Assembly: GCF_000802155.2 (NCBI RefSeq)
Contig: NZ_JQGJ02000004.1
Location: 434,001-498,000 of the forward strand
Length of the DNA: 64,000 bases
Direction: 5' to 3'
Origin: Pseudomonas frederiksbergensis
GTDB taxonomy: Bacteria; Pseudomonadota; Gammaproteobacteria; Pseudomonadales; Pseudomonadaceae
This document shows positions 1-6,827 of the stretch, in pieces. The notes under the pieces were generated by a model. It searched no databases. It saw nothing but the letters and a program-made list of their open reading frames with translations, and had not been told where the DNA came from. Numbering within the stretch: position 1 is the stretch's first letter; the number at the start of each line of letters is the position of its first letter. Position numbers and translations under genes: made by a program.

Positions 1-45
1 ATTTTCAGTTTCATTCGGTGAGTAAATTTATTGAAGAGAAACCAT

Positions 46-882
46 ATGCCAGATTCCACTGGGCGGAATATTGATAAGGGTGAAGTGGGGGTCGGCTCGG
101 TCTCCCGGTTGTTTGCCGTCCTGCGGAGCCTGGGCGAGACGGCCGAGGGGGGCGAGCGAGTCACGCAACTTGCCCAACGCATCGGTCTTTCCCAGCCCAC
201 CACGCACCGCTTGCTGCGCAACCTGATGGATGAGGGCATGGTCGAGCAGGATGCGCGCAGCAAACGCTACCGCTTGAGCCTGGATTTCTTTGCCCTGGCC
301 GCCCGCGCCGGCAACACCGGCAACCTGCGGGAATTGGCCAGGCCCGCGATGTTGCGGTTGTCGGCGTCGCTGGGGGATTCGCTCTTTCTGCTGGCACGTT
401 GTGGTTTCGACGCGATCTGCCTGGATCGCAGCGAGGGGCCGTTTCCGATCCGTACATTCACCGGCGACATCGGCGGCCGGGTGGCCTTGGGCGTGGGGCA
501 GGGCAGCCTGGCGATCCTGGCGTTCTTGCCGGAGGAAGAGCGCGACACGGTGATTCAATACAACTTGCCGCGGCTCAAGGACTTTCATCTGTACGATGAG
601 GTCTTCCTGCGCACGGAAGTGGAAAACGTCCGCACGCTGGGTTATGCCGGGCGCAACACCGGTGTGCTGCAAGGCATGGCCGGGGTGGCCGTGCCTATTC
701 TCGATCGCGAAGGTCGGGCCGTGGCGGCGTTGAGCGTGGCGACGATCAGCGACCGGCTCGGGCCGGATCGCCTGCCGACGGTGGTGGAAATGCTCAAGCG
801 CGAAGCCGCCCTGATCGGACCGCGGATCAACCCGTTCGACCCGCTGCTGCGCAGGCCTTCGCAGGTGTTCAGGCAGGGGTGA
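46..882 (+). CDS. IclR family transcriptional regulator
   Basis: This 278-aa protein has an N-terminal winged helix-turn-helix at about residues 18-80, with the recognition-helix motif GLSQPTTHRLLRNL. The rest is an IclR-type ligand-binding domain, where 'GVLQGMAGVAVPILDREGR' is typical of the family core. IclR proteins usually control a neighbouring catabolic operon, but that partner would lie left of the window. I chose ATG 46 over an in-frame TTG at 31 because purine-rich GAAGAGA sits just ahead of it. The downstream gene is convergent, so nothing in the window names the target or effector. Confidence 0.85.
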   Translation: MPDSTGRNIDKGEVGVGSVSRLFAVLRSLGETAEGGERVTQLAQRIGLSQPTTHRLLRNLMDEGMVEQDARSKRYRLSLDFFALAARAGNTGNLRELARPAMLRLSASLGDSLFLLARCGFDAICLDRSEGPFPIRTFTGDIGGRVALGVGQGSLAILAFLPEEERDTVIQYNLPRLKDFHLYDEVFLRTEVENVRTLGYAGRNTGVLQGMAGVAVPILDREGRAVAALSVATISDRLGPDRLPTVVEMLKREAALIGPRINPFDPLLRRPSQVFRQG

Positions 883-910
883 ATGAAGTCTTGCGCATCG
901 TTGCAGACTT

Positions 911-937
911 TGGGAGCGGACTTGCTCGCTCCCACAA
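911..937. repeat. REP-type hairpin
   Basis: The motif TGGGAGCGGACTTGCTCGCT followed by CCCAC is an imperfect inverted repeat of the GTGGGAGCGAGCTTGCTCGC class common between Pseudomonas genes. It lies between the convergent IclR and anti-sigma genes and may act as a bidirectional transcription end. Confidence 0.7.
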
Positions 938-948
938 GGTGATAGTTG

Positions 949-1701
949 TCAGAAATCCAGGGTCTGCTTGAGCGTCTGCGCCGCCGACGTATCGCTCGGG
1001 ATCACCATCGCATAGTTGTACCCAGGTCCGGACCAGTATTCGGCCTGGAGTTCACCGTCACGCCGGCTGCCACGGGGCAGCAGGAAATTTCTCGGGCCTG
1101 GTGGGCGGATATAGAAGCTGATCTTCTGGCCGCCGGCATCCTGATAGACCACCATCGCTGCCGCGCCTTGATCGGTGCTGAGCAATCGCCCGCTGACCGG
1201 TTTGAAACCCGCTCCCGTGAGGTCCGGCAAGCGGTCGGCCTGGGCGAAATAGCGATCCAGCCAACCTTGCATACCCTGCTTGTCGCCTGACTGGTAGTCG
1301 GCGGGCAAGATGCCTTGCTGGGCAATCAATCGATACGCCTGCAGCGCGTCAGCCATGGGGGCTGCGGCACTGAGGAGGGTCATTTGCCGGGCGTGCCAGC
1401 CACCGAATCCACCGACTCCGATTGCCACCATCAATACCGCCGCGTTGGCCAATTGGCGGTGGGTTCGATGCTTGAGGCGTTGACGGATGGTCGCCGGGTC
1501 CAGGTTCGGATTGGCGGATTGGTGCAACGCTGCGCTCAGGGTCGTGCGCAGGTGCTGCGCGTCCTGTTGCCAGGCTCGCACGCGCTTGGCCGCGGCAGGG
1601 TGGTTGGCCAGGTAAATCTCCACTTGTTGCCGGTCGGCTTCGCTCAGTTGATGATCGACGTAGGCGTGCAAGTCGTTGTCGCTGGGGGGCATGCTGATCA
1701 T
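949..1701 (-). CDS. Anti-sigma factor, membrane-anchored
   Basis: This 250-aa protein has a cytoplasmic N-terminal domain (residues 1-85), one membrane helix at about residues 88-108 (ANAAVLMVAIGVGGFGGW) and a periplasmic C-terminal region of about 140 residues. It begins at an ATG overlapping the stop codon of the upstream sigma gene (ATGA), which indicates translational coupling and cognate partners. The frame stays open further upstream, but that part only overlaps the sigma gene in another frame. The N-terminal domain has His residues but no HxxxCxxC zinc motif, so it is not a canonical ZAS redox sensor. What signal releases the sigma factor is not visible. Confidence 0.85.
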   Translation of the reverse strand: MISMPPSDNDLHAYVDHQLSEADRQQVEIYLANHPAAAKRVRAWQQDAQHLRTTLSAALHQSANPNLDPATIRQRLKHRTHRQLANAAVLMVAIGVGGFGGWHARQMTLLSAAAPMADALQAYRLIAQQGILPADYQSGDKQGMQGWLDRYFAQADRLPDLTGAGFKPVSGRLLSTDQGAAAMVVYQDAGGQKISFYIRPPGPRNFLLPRGSRRDGELQAEYWSGPGYNYAMVIPSDTSAAQTLKQTLDF

Positions 1702-2204
1702 TTGAGTATTCGCAGGGCAGGGCGGGCGATTTCGCCGTCGCTGAGTTGACGCAAGGCCTGGCGGGCGCGTGACAGGCGCGACATCACGGTGCCGGTCGGC
1801 ACGTCCAGGATGTCGGCGACTTGCTGGTAGCTCAAGCCTTCCACCGATACCCACAGCAGTAGCGCGCGCTGTTCGGCAGGTAGCTGATCGAAAGCCTGGA
1901 GTGACGATTGGGCAATGACGCTGCGCTCCGCGGACGGATGAGCATCGTCGCGCCCGGTGAAGAACTCCAGCATGCGCGCGTACCGTCTTGAACGACGATG
2001 GGCATCGAGGAACTGGCGGTAGAGAATCGAGAACAGCCAGGCCCGCAAATCACCGTCCGCACGCTTGTCGTTCCATTTCGACAGGGCCCGTTCCAGGCAG
2101 GCCTGGACCAGGTCATCGGCATTGCTGGGATTGCGTGTCAGCGACACGGCAAAACGTCGTAGCCGTGGGATGAGCAGGCGCAGCTGGTCGTCGATTTCGT
2201 TCAT
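1698..2204 (-). CDS. ECF (extracytoplasmic function) sigma factor
   Basis: This 168-aa protein has the usual two-domain ECF layout. Region 2 covers roughly residues 10-75 and contains NADDLVQACLERAL, the -10 recognition segment. Region 4 covers roughly residues 105-160 and contains SYQQVADILDVPTGTVMSRL, the -35 recognition helix. It precedes and overlaps its anti-sigma gene and is divergent from a catalase-like/cytochrome b561 operon, a context I associate with ECF26-type sigma factors (family knowledge, not computed). Matching GGAATAA-N14-CGTCT promoters on both strands of the intergenic region suggest that it activates both its own operon and the peroxidase operon. Confidence 0.9.
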   Translation of the reverse strand: MNEIDDQLRLLIPRLRRFAVSLTRNPSNADDLVQACLERALSKWNDKRADGDLRAWLFSILYRQFLDAHRRSRRYARMLEFFTGRDDAHPSAERSVIAQSSLQAFDQLPAEQRALLLWVSVEGLSYQQVADILDVPTGTVMSRLSRARQALRQLSDGEIARPALRILK

Positions 2205-2245
2205 GAGCCGGTGGCTTCGCTGGGCAGTGACTGCGTTGCATGGAA

Positions 2246-2271
2246 AGACGATCCGGGAGCCAGATTATTCC
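2246..2271 (-). promoter_or_regulatory. ECF-type autoregulatory promoter of the sigma/anti-sigma operon
   Basis: On the minus strand GGAATAA (2265-2271) is followed after exactly 14 bases by CGTCT (2246-2250), about 40 bp upstream of the sigma factor start. The same two boxes with the same spacing occur on the plus strand at 2301-2326, which is unlikely by chance. Confidence 0.65.
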
Positions 2272-2300
2272 AGCGAAGTAAAAATAAATATGGAGCGTGG

Positions 2301-2326
2301 GAATAAACCCGTTGGGCTTTCGTCTG
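2301..2326 (+). promoter_or_regulatory. ECF-type promoter of the catalase-like/cytochrome b561 operon
   Basis: GGAATAA at 2301-2307 and CGTCT at 2322-2326 are separated by 14 bases, identical to the divergent site at 2246-2271. The predicted transcription start is near 2333, ahead of the ATG at 2370. Confidence 0.65.
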
Positions 2327-2369
2327 ACGGGTCCTTTCCACAAATGGCCTTGTGCCTTGGAGTCTCCCA

Positions 2370-3449
2370 ATGGTTGACCCTTCTTCTGAACGCCGGCCGT
2401 CGTTGAGCGCCGCCAGCCTGACATTGCGCCTGACGGCCATTGCCGTGGTCGTTGCTGCGTTGGCCGGGGCGTTTGCCTACGTCAATGGCACACTCGACCC
2501 ACAACGCCTGACGCCTAAGGCTCTGGTCAATGTCTTGGAAACAAACAACGGGATCCATGCGGGTTTCCGACGCAATCACTCCAAAGGCGTCTGCGTTGCC
2601 GGTTATTTTGAAAGCAGTGGCGAGGCCCGTGCCTACTCCAGCGCACAGGTGTTCAATGAACCGCGCACGCCGGTGGTTGGCCGCTTTGCGCTGCCGAGCG
2701 GTAATCCCTACGCACCGGACGGCAGTGTGCCGATCCGAAGCCTGGCGTTGCGTTTCACCCAGTCCGACGGACAGCAATGGCGCACGGGTATGAACAGCAT
2801 GCCGGTGTTCCCTGTGGCTACGCCAGAGGCCTTCTATCAGCTTCAACAGGCCCAATCGCCGGACCCGGCCACGGGCAAGCCAAACCCCGCGGCAGTGCCG
2901 GCATTCTTTGCCGCGCATCCCGAGGCAGCGCCTTTCCTGCAATGGATCAAGACGGCCAAGCCTTCGGCCAGCTATGCCACTGAAACCTATAACGGCATCA
3001 ATGCGTTCTACCTGGTTGGCCCAGGCGGACAACGCCAGGCAGTGCGTTGGGGCGTGGCACCCATGAGTCAGGACGCGGCGGATGCGACCCCACCCCAAGG
3101 CGCCGACTTTCTCGAACAGGACCTGACCAAACGCTTGGCTGCCGGGCCACTGCGCTGGCAGCTGAACATCACCTTGGCCAACCCGGGCGATCCGGTCAAC
3201 GACGCCAGCAAGGCCTGGCCCGCCGATCGCAAGGTGCTCAACGCCGGTACCCTGGTGTTGGAGCGCGCCCAGGCGCAGGACAACGGCGATTGCCGTGACA
3301 TCAACTATGACCCGCTGATCCTGCCCAGCGGAATCGAAGGCTCCGATGATCCGCTGTTGGCGGCGCGTTCGGCTGCCTACGCCAGTTCCTATCTGCGCCG
3401 TACCAGCGAAGTCAGCCAGTTGCCCGCCACTCAGGAGTCCCGTCCATGA
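2370..3449 (+). CDS. Catalase-family peroxidase, membrane-anchored (SrpA-like)
   Basis: This 359-aa protein belongs to the short catalase-related peroxidases. An N-terminal hydrophobic segment at about residues 12-33 (TLRLTAIAVVVAALAGAFAY) suggests a periplasmic, membrane-tethered enzyme. The distal heme-pocket motif is recognisable as FRRNHSKGVCVAG, equivalent to the catalase R-x-x-H-A-K-G segment. ATG 2370 was chosen because GGAG lies seven bases ahead; a GTG at 2352 is the alternative. The stop overlaps the cytochrome b561 start (ATGA), so the two are co-translated. The b561 probably supplies electrons, making this a quinol- or b-type-linked peroxidase rather than a true catalase (inference). 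Expression is probably driven by the adjacent ECF sigma factor. Confidence 0.85.
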   Translation: MVDPSSERRPSLSAASLTLRLTAIAVVVAALAGAFAYVNGTLDPQRLTPKALVNVLETNNGIHAGFRRNHSKGVCVAGYFESSGEARAYSSAQVFNEPRTPVVGRFALPSGNPYAPDGSVPIRSLALRFTQSDGQQWRTGMNSMPVFPVATPEAFYQLQQAQSPDPATGKPNPAAVPAFFAAHPEAAPFLQWIKTAKPSASYATETYNGINAFYLVGPGGQRQAVRWGVAPMSQDAADATPPQGADFLEQDLTKRLAAGPLRWQLNITLANPGDPVNDASKAWPADRKVLNAGTLVLERAQAQDNGDCRDINYDPLILPSGIEGSDDPLLAARSAAYASSYLRRTSEVSQLPATQESRP

Positions 3450-3982
3450 ATGCCCCTCGACATTTTGCGCCGCTGGCTCGGCTGCTGCATTGGCTGATGG
3501 CCCTGATGGTCATTGCCATGTTGTTCATCGGCGCTGGCATGGTCGCCTCGGTGTCTGAGCGCCATGCGTGGTTGCTCCAACTGCACAAGCCCCTGGGCAT
3601 CGCTATCTTGCTATTGGTGATTGTGCGCCTGCTGGTGCGCTTCACCACGCAGGTACCACCGCTGCCGGCCGACCTTCCGGGCTGGCAGGCATTGGCGGCC
3701 AAGGCTTCGCATGTCTTGTTGTATGCCTTGATGCTGGTGCTGCCGCTGTTGGGCTGGGCCATGATATCGGCAGCGGGAGACCCGGTGATGCTCAGCGAAT
3801 CGCTTCGGTTGCCTTCCATCCTGCCCGCGAATGCCCAGGCCTTTGCACTGTTGCGCAAGGCTCATGGCTACCTGGCTTACCTGTTGTTCCTGACGGTGCT
3901 GGTGCATCTGGCGGCGGCGCTGTTCCACGGGTGGGTGCGCCGGGATGAGGTGTTGGACAGCATGTTGCGGGGCAGGGACTAA
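3446..3982 (+). CDS. Cytochrome b561 family protein
   Basis: This 178-aa protein has four transmembrane helices, with candidate heme-ligating histidines in RLLHWLMA, QLHKPLG, KAHGYLAY and LVHLAAAL. That is the layout of the CybB/b561 di-heme family, which passes electrons between quinones and periplasmic acceptors. It overlaps the catalase-like gene by four bases and has no other partner, so its likely role is to reduce that peroxidase at the membrane. Confidence 0.88.
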   Translation: MNAPRHFAPLARLLHWLMALMVIAMLFIGAGMVASVSERHAWLLQLHKPLGIAILLLVIVRLLVRFTTQVPPLPADLPGWQALAAKASHVLLYALMLVLPLLGWAMISAAGDPVMLSESLRLPSILPANAQAFALLRKAHGYLAYLLFLTVLVHLAAALFHGWVRRDEVLDSMLRGRD

Positions 3983-4040
3983 CCGTACGACCCGTGGCGA
4001 AAGAACAAGCGCTATCGCCACGAGTACCGGGGGTGGCTCG

Positions 4041-5192
4041 TCAACGCAACTCGTCGACCATGGATTCGAGGGTGCTCAACACGTCCTTGCCCAGTTGCAT
4101 CGAACGTTTGCCTGACCAGCCGGTGCGTGGGTTCGGATGGTCGTCGTGGTCCTTGAACGGCATTTCCAGCGTCAGGGACAGGCAGTCGTATTTCTGGCCG
4201 ACGGCATTGCAGGCCAAGGTCATGTTGGCCTGGCCTGGTTCGTCGCGGATGTAGCCGTGTGCAGTCTGGAAATCTTTGGTCTGGCGTTTGAGGTGGCTGC
4301 GAAAACGTTCTTCGAGTTCGGCGATGCGCGGCGTGTAGCCGGGGTTTCCTTCGCAACCCGCCGTGAACACGTGGGGGATTTCTTCGTCGCCATGAGCGTC
4401 CAGGAACGCATCGACGCCATACTTTTCCATTTGCTGCTGTACAAAAAAGACTTCAGGGCTGATTTCCGGGCTGGCGTTCTGCCAAGCCCGATTCAGGTCC
4501 TGGCCCATCGCGTTGGTGCGCAGGTGGCCGTGGAAAGCGCCGTCGGGATTCATATTCGGCACCAAGTACAGATCGGCCTTGGCCAGCAACCGGTTCAGTT
4601 GGGCATCGTCCTGGTGCTGGAGGCGTTCGATGATGCCTTCCATGAACCATTCGGCCATGTGTTCACCAGGGTGTTGCTGCGCGATGATCCAGATTTTCCG
4701 CCGTCCTTCTACACCACTGCCCTTGCGCAGTAATTGAATGTCACGGCCTTCGACACTCTTGCCAGTCGCCAGCAGTTCGGTACCGGCCTTGTGCTGCGCT
4801 TGTTCGATCAGCCAGTCGTGGCGGCCGCGGCTGTAAGGTTCGAAATAGGCAAACCAGGCGTGAGGTTGTTCGGCTTCCAGGTGAAAGCGCAGGGCATCGC
4901 CTTCAAATTGCGTAGGAATACGGAACCAGTTGACGTGGTCATAGGAAGCGACAGCCTGGTAGCCGGTCCATGCCTTGTTGTAGGAGGACTGGCTGGCATT
5001 GAGCAGGCGGAAGGAATATTCCTGGCCGACGTGCAAACCGCTGGCCTTGAAGTGGAACCACTGGAAATGGGCACTGCGGGTGTCGGGTCTGATCTTCAGC
5101 AACGATTGCAAGGGGTTGCTGACGTCCACCACCTCAATGTTGCCGCTGTCGAAACTGGCGCTGATATCAAAGGAAGATTTAGCCACGGTCAC
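4041..5192 (-). CDS. M14-family zinc carboxypeptidase (cytosolic carboxypeptidase type)
   Basis: This 383-aa protein has an N-terminal beta domain (about residues 1-130) followed by an M14 peptidase domain. The zinc ligands are visible as HPGEHMAEWF (H and E) and FLDAHGDEE (H), and the likely catalytic Glu lies in LSLTLEMPFKDH near the C-terminus. The N-terminal domain matches bacterial cytosolic carboxypeptidases related to eukaryotic deglutamylases. There is no signal peptide. It starts at GTG 5192 behind a CAGGAA ribosome site. The gene stands alone, convergent with cytochrome b561, and its natural substrate cannot be inferred from context. Confidence 0.85.
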   Translation of the reverse strand: MTVAKSSFDISASFDSGNIEVVDVSNPLQSLLKIRPDTRSAHFQWFHFKASGLHVGQEYSFRLLNASQSSYNKAWTGYQAVASYDHVNWFRIPTQFEGDALRFHLEAEQPHAWFAYFEPYSRGRHDWLIEQAQHKAGTELLATGKSVEGRDIQLLRKGSGVEGRRKIWIIAQQHPGEHMAEWFMEGIIERLQHQDDAQLNRLLAKADLYLVPNMNPDGAFHGHLRTNAMGQDLNRAWQNASPEISPEVFFVQQQMEKYGVDAFLDAHGDEEIPHVFTAGCEGNPGYTPRIAELEERFRSHLKRQTKDFQTAHGYIRDEPGQANMTLACNAVGQKYDCLSLTLEMPFKDHDDHPNPRTGWSGKRSMQLGKDVLSTLESMVDELR

Positions 5193-5464
5193 AATTCCTG
5201 CCTGGGATTCTTATGGCCGTTACTTTACACGCAAGGAAGGGGAAACCGGGACGATTTGCTGTCGAGGGGGAGGGGGCGTCCTCCCTGGACGCATTAGCAG
5301 GTTAGAGAGTCGTTGAATGATTCTCAAGTACTGCCTGTCGATCATTTCATATCGACGCAATACAGGGCGTTTTTAAACGAATGTGCGTTTGCTATCATCG
5401 CCGGCACCGAATTCTGCGACACCCAAAGACTTCATTAGCCTGAAGCCATAAGCCGAAAATCGGC
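5193..5464. other. Intergenic region between the carboxypeptidase and prrF
   Basis: About 270 bp without a gene. It must hold the carboxypeptidase promoter, but I could not pick convincing -35/-10 boxes and found no other structured element. Confidence 0.4.
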
Positions 5465-5578
5465 AAAAAAAAAGACCCGGCAAAAAGCCGGGTCAAAAAC
5501 CGTGATTAGCCTGATGAGGAGATATTCCAGAAGTCCGACCAAGGTCTTCTGGTCTATCGACTGATCTCGCGATCAGTT
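5465..5578 (-). ncRNA. prrF: PrrF iron-responsive small RNA
   Basis: The minus strand reads AACTGATCGCGAGATCAGTC from 5578, then a GACCAGAAGACC / GGTCGGACTTCTGG hairpin, then the conserved single-stranded core TCTCCTCATCAGGCTAATCA. That core is the PrrF segment that pairs with sodB, sdh and acn mRNAs. It ends in a perfect 8-bp stem (5474-5481 with 5487-5494) followed by nine U residues (5465-5473). Family knowledge: PrrF is repressed by Fur-Fe and, with Hfq, shuts down non-essential iron proteins under iron starvation. The promoter carries a Fur box, as expected. Only one copy lies here; outside P. aeruginosa the two prrF genes are usually unlinked, so whether this is prrF1 or prrF2 cannot be decided. 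Confidence 0.93.
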
Positions 5579-5584
5579 GATGCA

Positions 5585-5612
5585 ATAATAATCATTATCA
5601 TTTGCAAGTCAA
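5585..5612 (-). promoter_or_regulatory. prrF promoter with embedded Fur box
   Basis: On the minus strand TTGACT (5607-5612) and TATTAT (5585-5590) are 16 bp apart and place the start near 5578. The spacer and -10 region carry a Fur-box-like sequence at 5587-5605 that matches 15 of 19 positions of GATAATGATAATCATTATC by eye. Confidence 0.85.
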
Positions 5613-5675
5613 ATGTTTTTATTGCACCTATTGGAAATTATTTCCCGTGGCTCGCATGCGGGCCATCTCCAGGCG

Positions 5676-6023
5676 TTACGCCGAGCGAGTGGGGTAACCG
5701 TCCAGCGATCGATCGAGCATGACCTTGACCAGGTCGATCATGTGCACCACCGAAAATGCCAGGTCGCGGCTCGGGCCGCTGAGGCGGCTGGCTGATTCCT
5801 GGGCGGTAGCGGCTGCGCAGCGCAGCAGGTCGCAGGCATGGACGAGGGCTTCCTCTGCGCTGATGTTGCGGTTCACGTCGAAAAAACGATGTTCCGCCTC
5901 GGCGTCCGCAATACCTGGTTTCAAGTAATAGTCCAAGGCGCGTTTGGCCGCAGGGCAATCCTGAAGCGAGGGGAAATGGCCGTCTGGAAGGAGGGCGGGC
6001 TCGTCTTTGTTGGGCTTGTCCAT
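5676..6023 (-). CDS. DUF3077 domain protein
   Basis: This 115-aa protein resembles the Pseudomonas-specific DUF3077 family: a helical protein with the segments VNRNISAEEALVHACDLLRC and VVHMIDLVKVMLDRSL. It has no signal peptide or membrane segment. It is divergent from the S24-type repressor with about 130 bp between starts, so the two probably share a control region. Function is unknown. Confidence 0.7.
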   Translation of the reverse strand: MDKPNKDEPALLPDGHFPSLQDCPAAKRALDYYLKPGIADAEAEHRFFDVNRNISAEEALVHACDLLRCAAATAQESASRLSGPSRDLAFSVVHMIDLVKVMLDRSLDGYPTRSA

Positions 6024-6151
6024 GGTGTCGAGTTTCTCCGTGTTGGTATGAAATCCTGGATCCAGCTTAGTACGCTTCGTAATTGTGACGACGATTTAAA
6101 TACTACAATTTGTGTTTTGATGGGCGTGGTCATCCACGTATCGTGCCGTTC

Positions 6152-6799
6152 ATGGATAAATGGATAGAGTTGGTCAAGGCCAAGATGAAGGAGCTGCACA
6201 TCACGCAAGTGGTGCTTGCAGAACGTTTGGGGATGTCCCAGGGCGGTGTCGGCCATTGGCTGACCAAGCGTCGGCAACCCAGTCTTGAAGACATGAACAG
6301 GGTGCTTCAGGAGCTCGGACTCGAGTTCCTTGAAGTGGCGATGGTGATCCGCGAACCGGACACCTCCACTGACGAAGGCATGGCGCTGGCGCAGAAGTAC
6401 AACCCGTACTTCCGCTATCCGGTCAACGACTGGCATGACATCGGCGCCGTCCGCGAGGGCGACCTGGTCGAATACCAGCCGCCGCGCTACGAGCTGACGG
6501 ACTACCATGCCCAGGGAGACGCTTTCTGGCTGGTCGTGGTGGGTGACGCGATGACCGCGCCGAGCGGGCTGAGCATCCCCGAAGGCATGTCGATCCTGGT
6601 TGATCCTGCCATCGAGGCGGTGCCCGGCAAACTGGTGATCGCGCAACTGCCCGGCAGCAGCGATGCAACTTTTCGCAAACTGATCGAAGAGAGCGGCCAG
6701 CGTTATCTGGTCCCGCTCAATCCTACTTACCCAAAAACCCTGTACACCGAGCAATGCCGCATTATCGGCGTGGTTGTGCAGGCAACCATCAGGTTCTGA
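6152..6799 (+). CDS. Phage-type repressor with HTH and degenerate S24 peptidase domain (PrtR/C2-like)
   Basis: This 215-aa protein has an N-terminal lambda-repressor-type helix-turn-helix (about residues 10-60; TQVVLAERLGMSQGGVGHWL) and a C-terminal LexA/S24 fold. In this family RecA stimulates self-cleavage through a Ser-Lys dyad. The serine motif, normally GDSM, reads GDAM (codon GCG near 6552), and the Ala-Gly cleavage site expected after 'W..' reads WHDIG, so the usual Ala is Ile. The Lys survives in TFRKLIEE. By sequence it should bind DNA but not self-cleave. ATG 6152 was chosen over an upstream ATG at 6119 because MDKWIELVKAK is the family N-terminus. No phage genes flank it. Confidence 0.85.
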   Translation: MDKWIELVKAKMKELHITQVVLAERLGMSQGGVGHWLTKRRQPSLEDMNRVLQELGLEFLEVAMVIREPDTSTDEGMALAQKYNPYFRYPVNDWHDIGAVREGDLVEYQPPRYELTDYHAQGDAFWLVVVGDAMTAPSGLSIPEGMSILVDPAIEAVPGKLVIAQLPGSSDATFRKLIEESGQRYLVPLNPTYPKTLYTEQCRIIGVVVQATIRF

Positions 6800-6827
6800 A
6801 ACGTATCGGCCCGGGATGGGCCGATAC

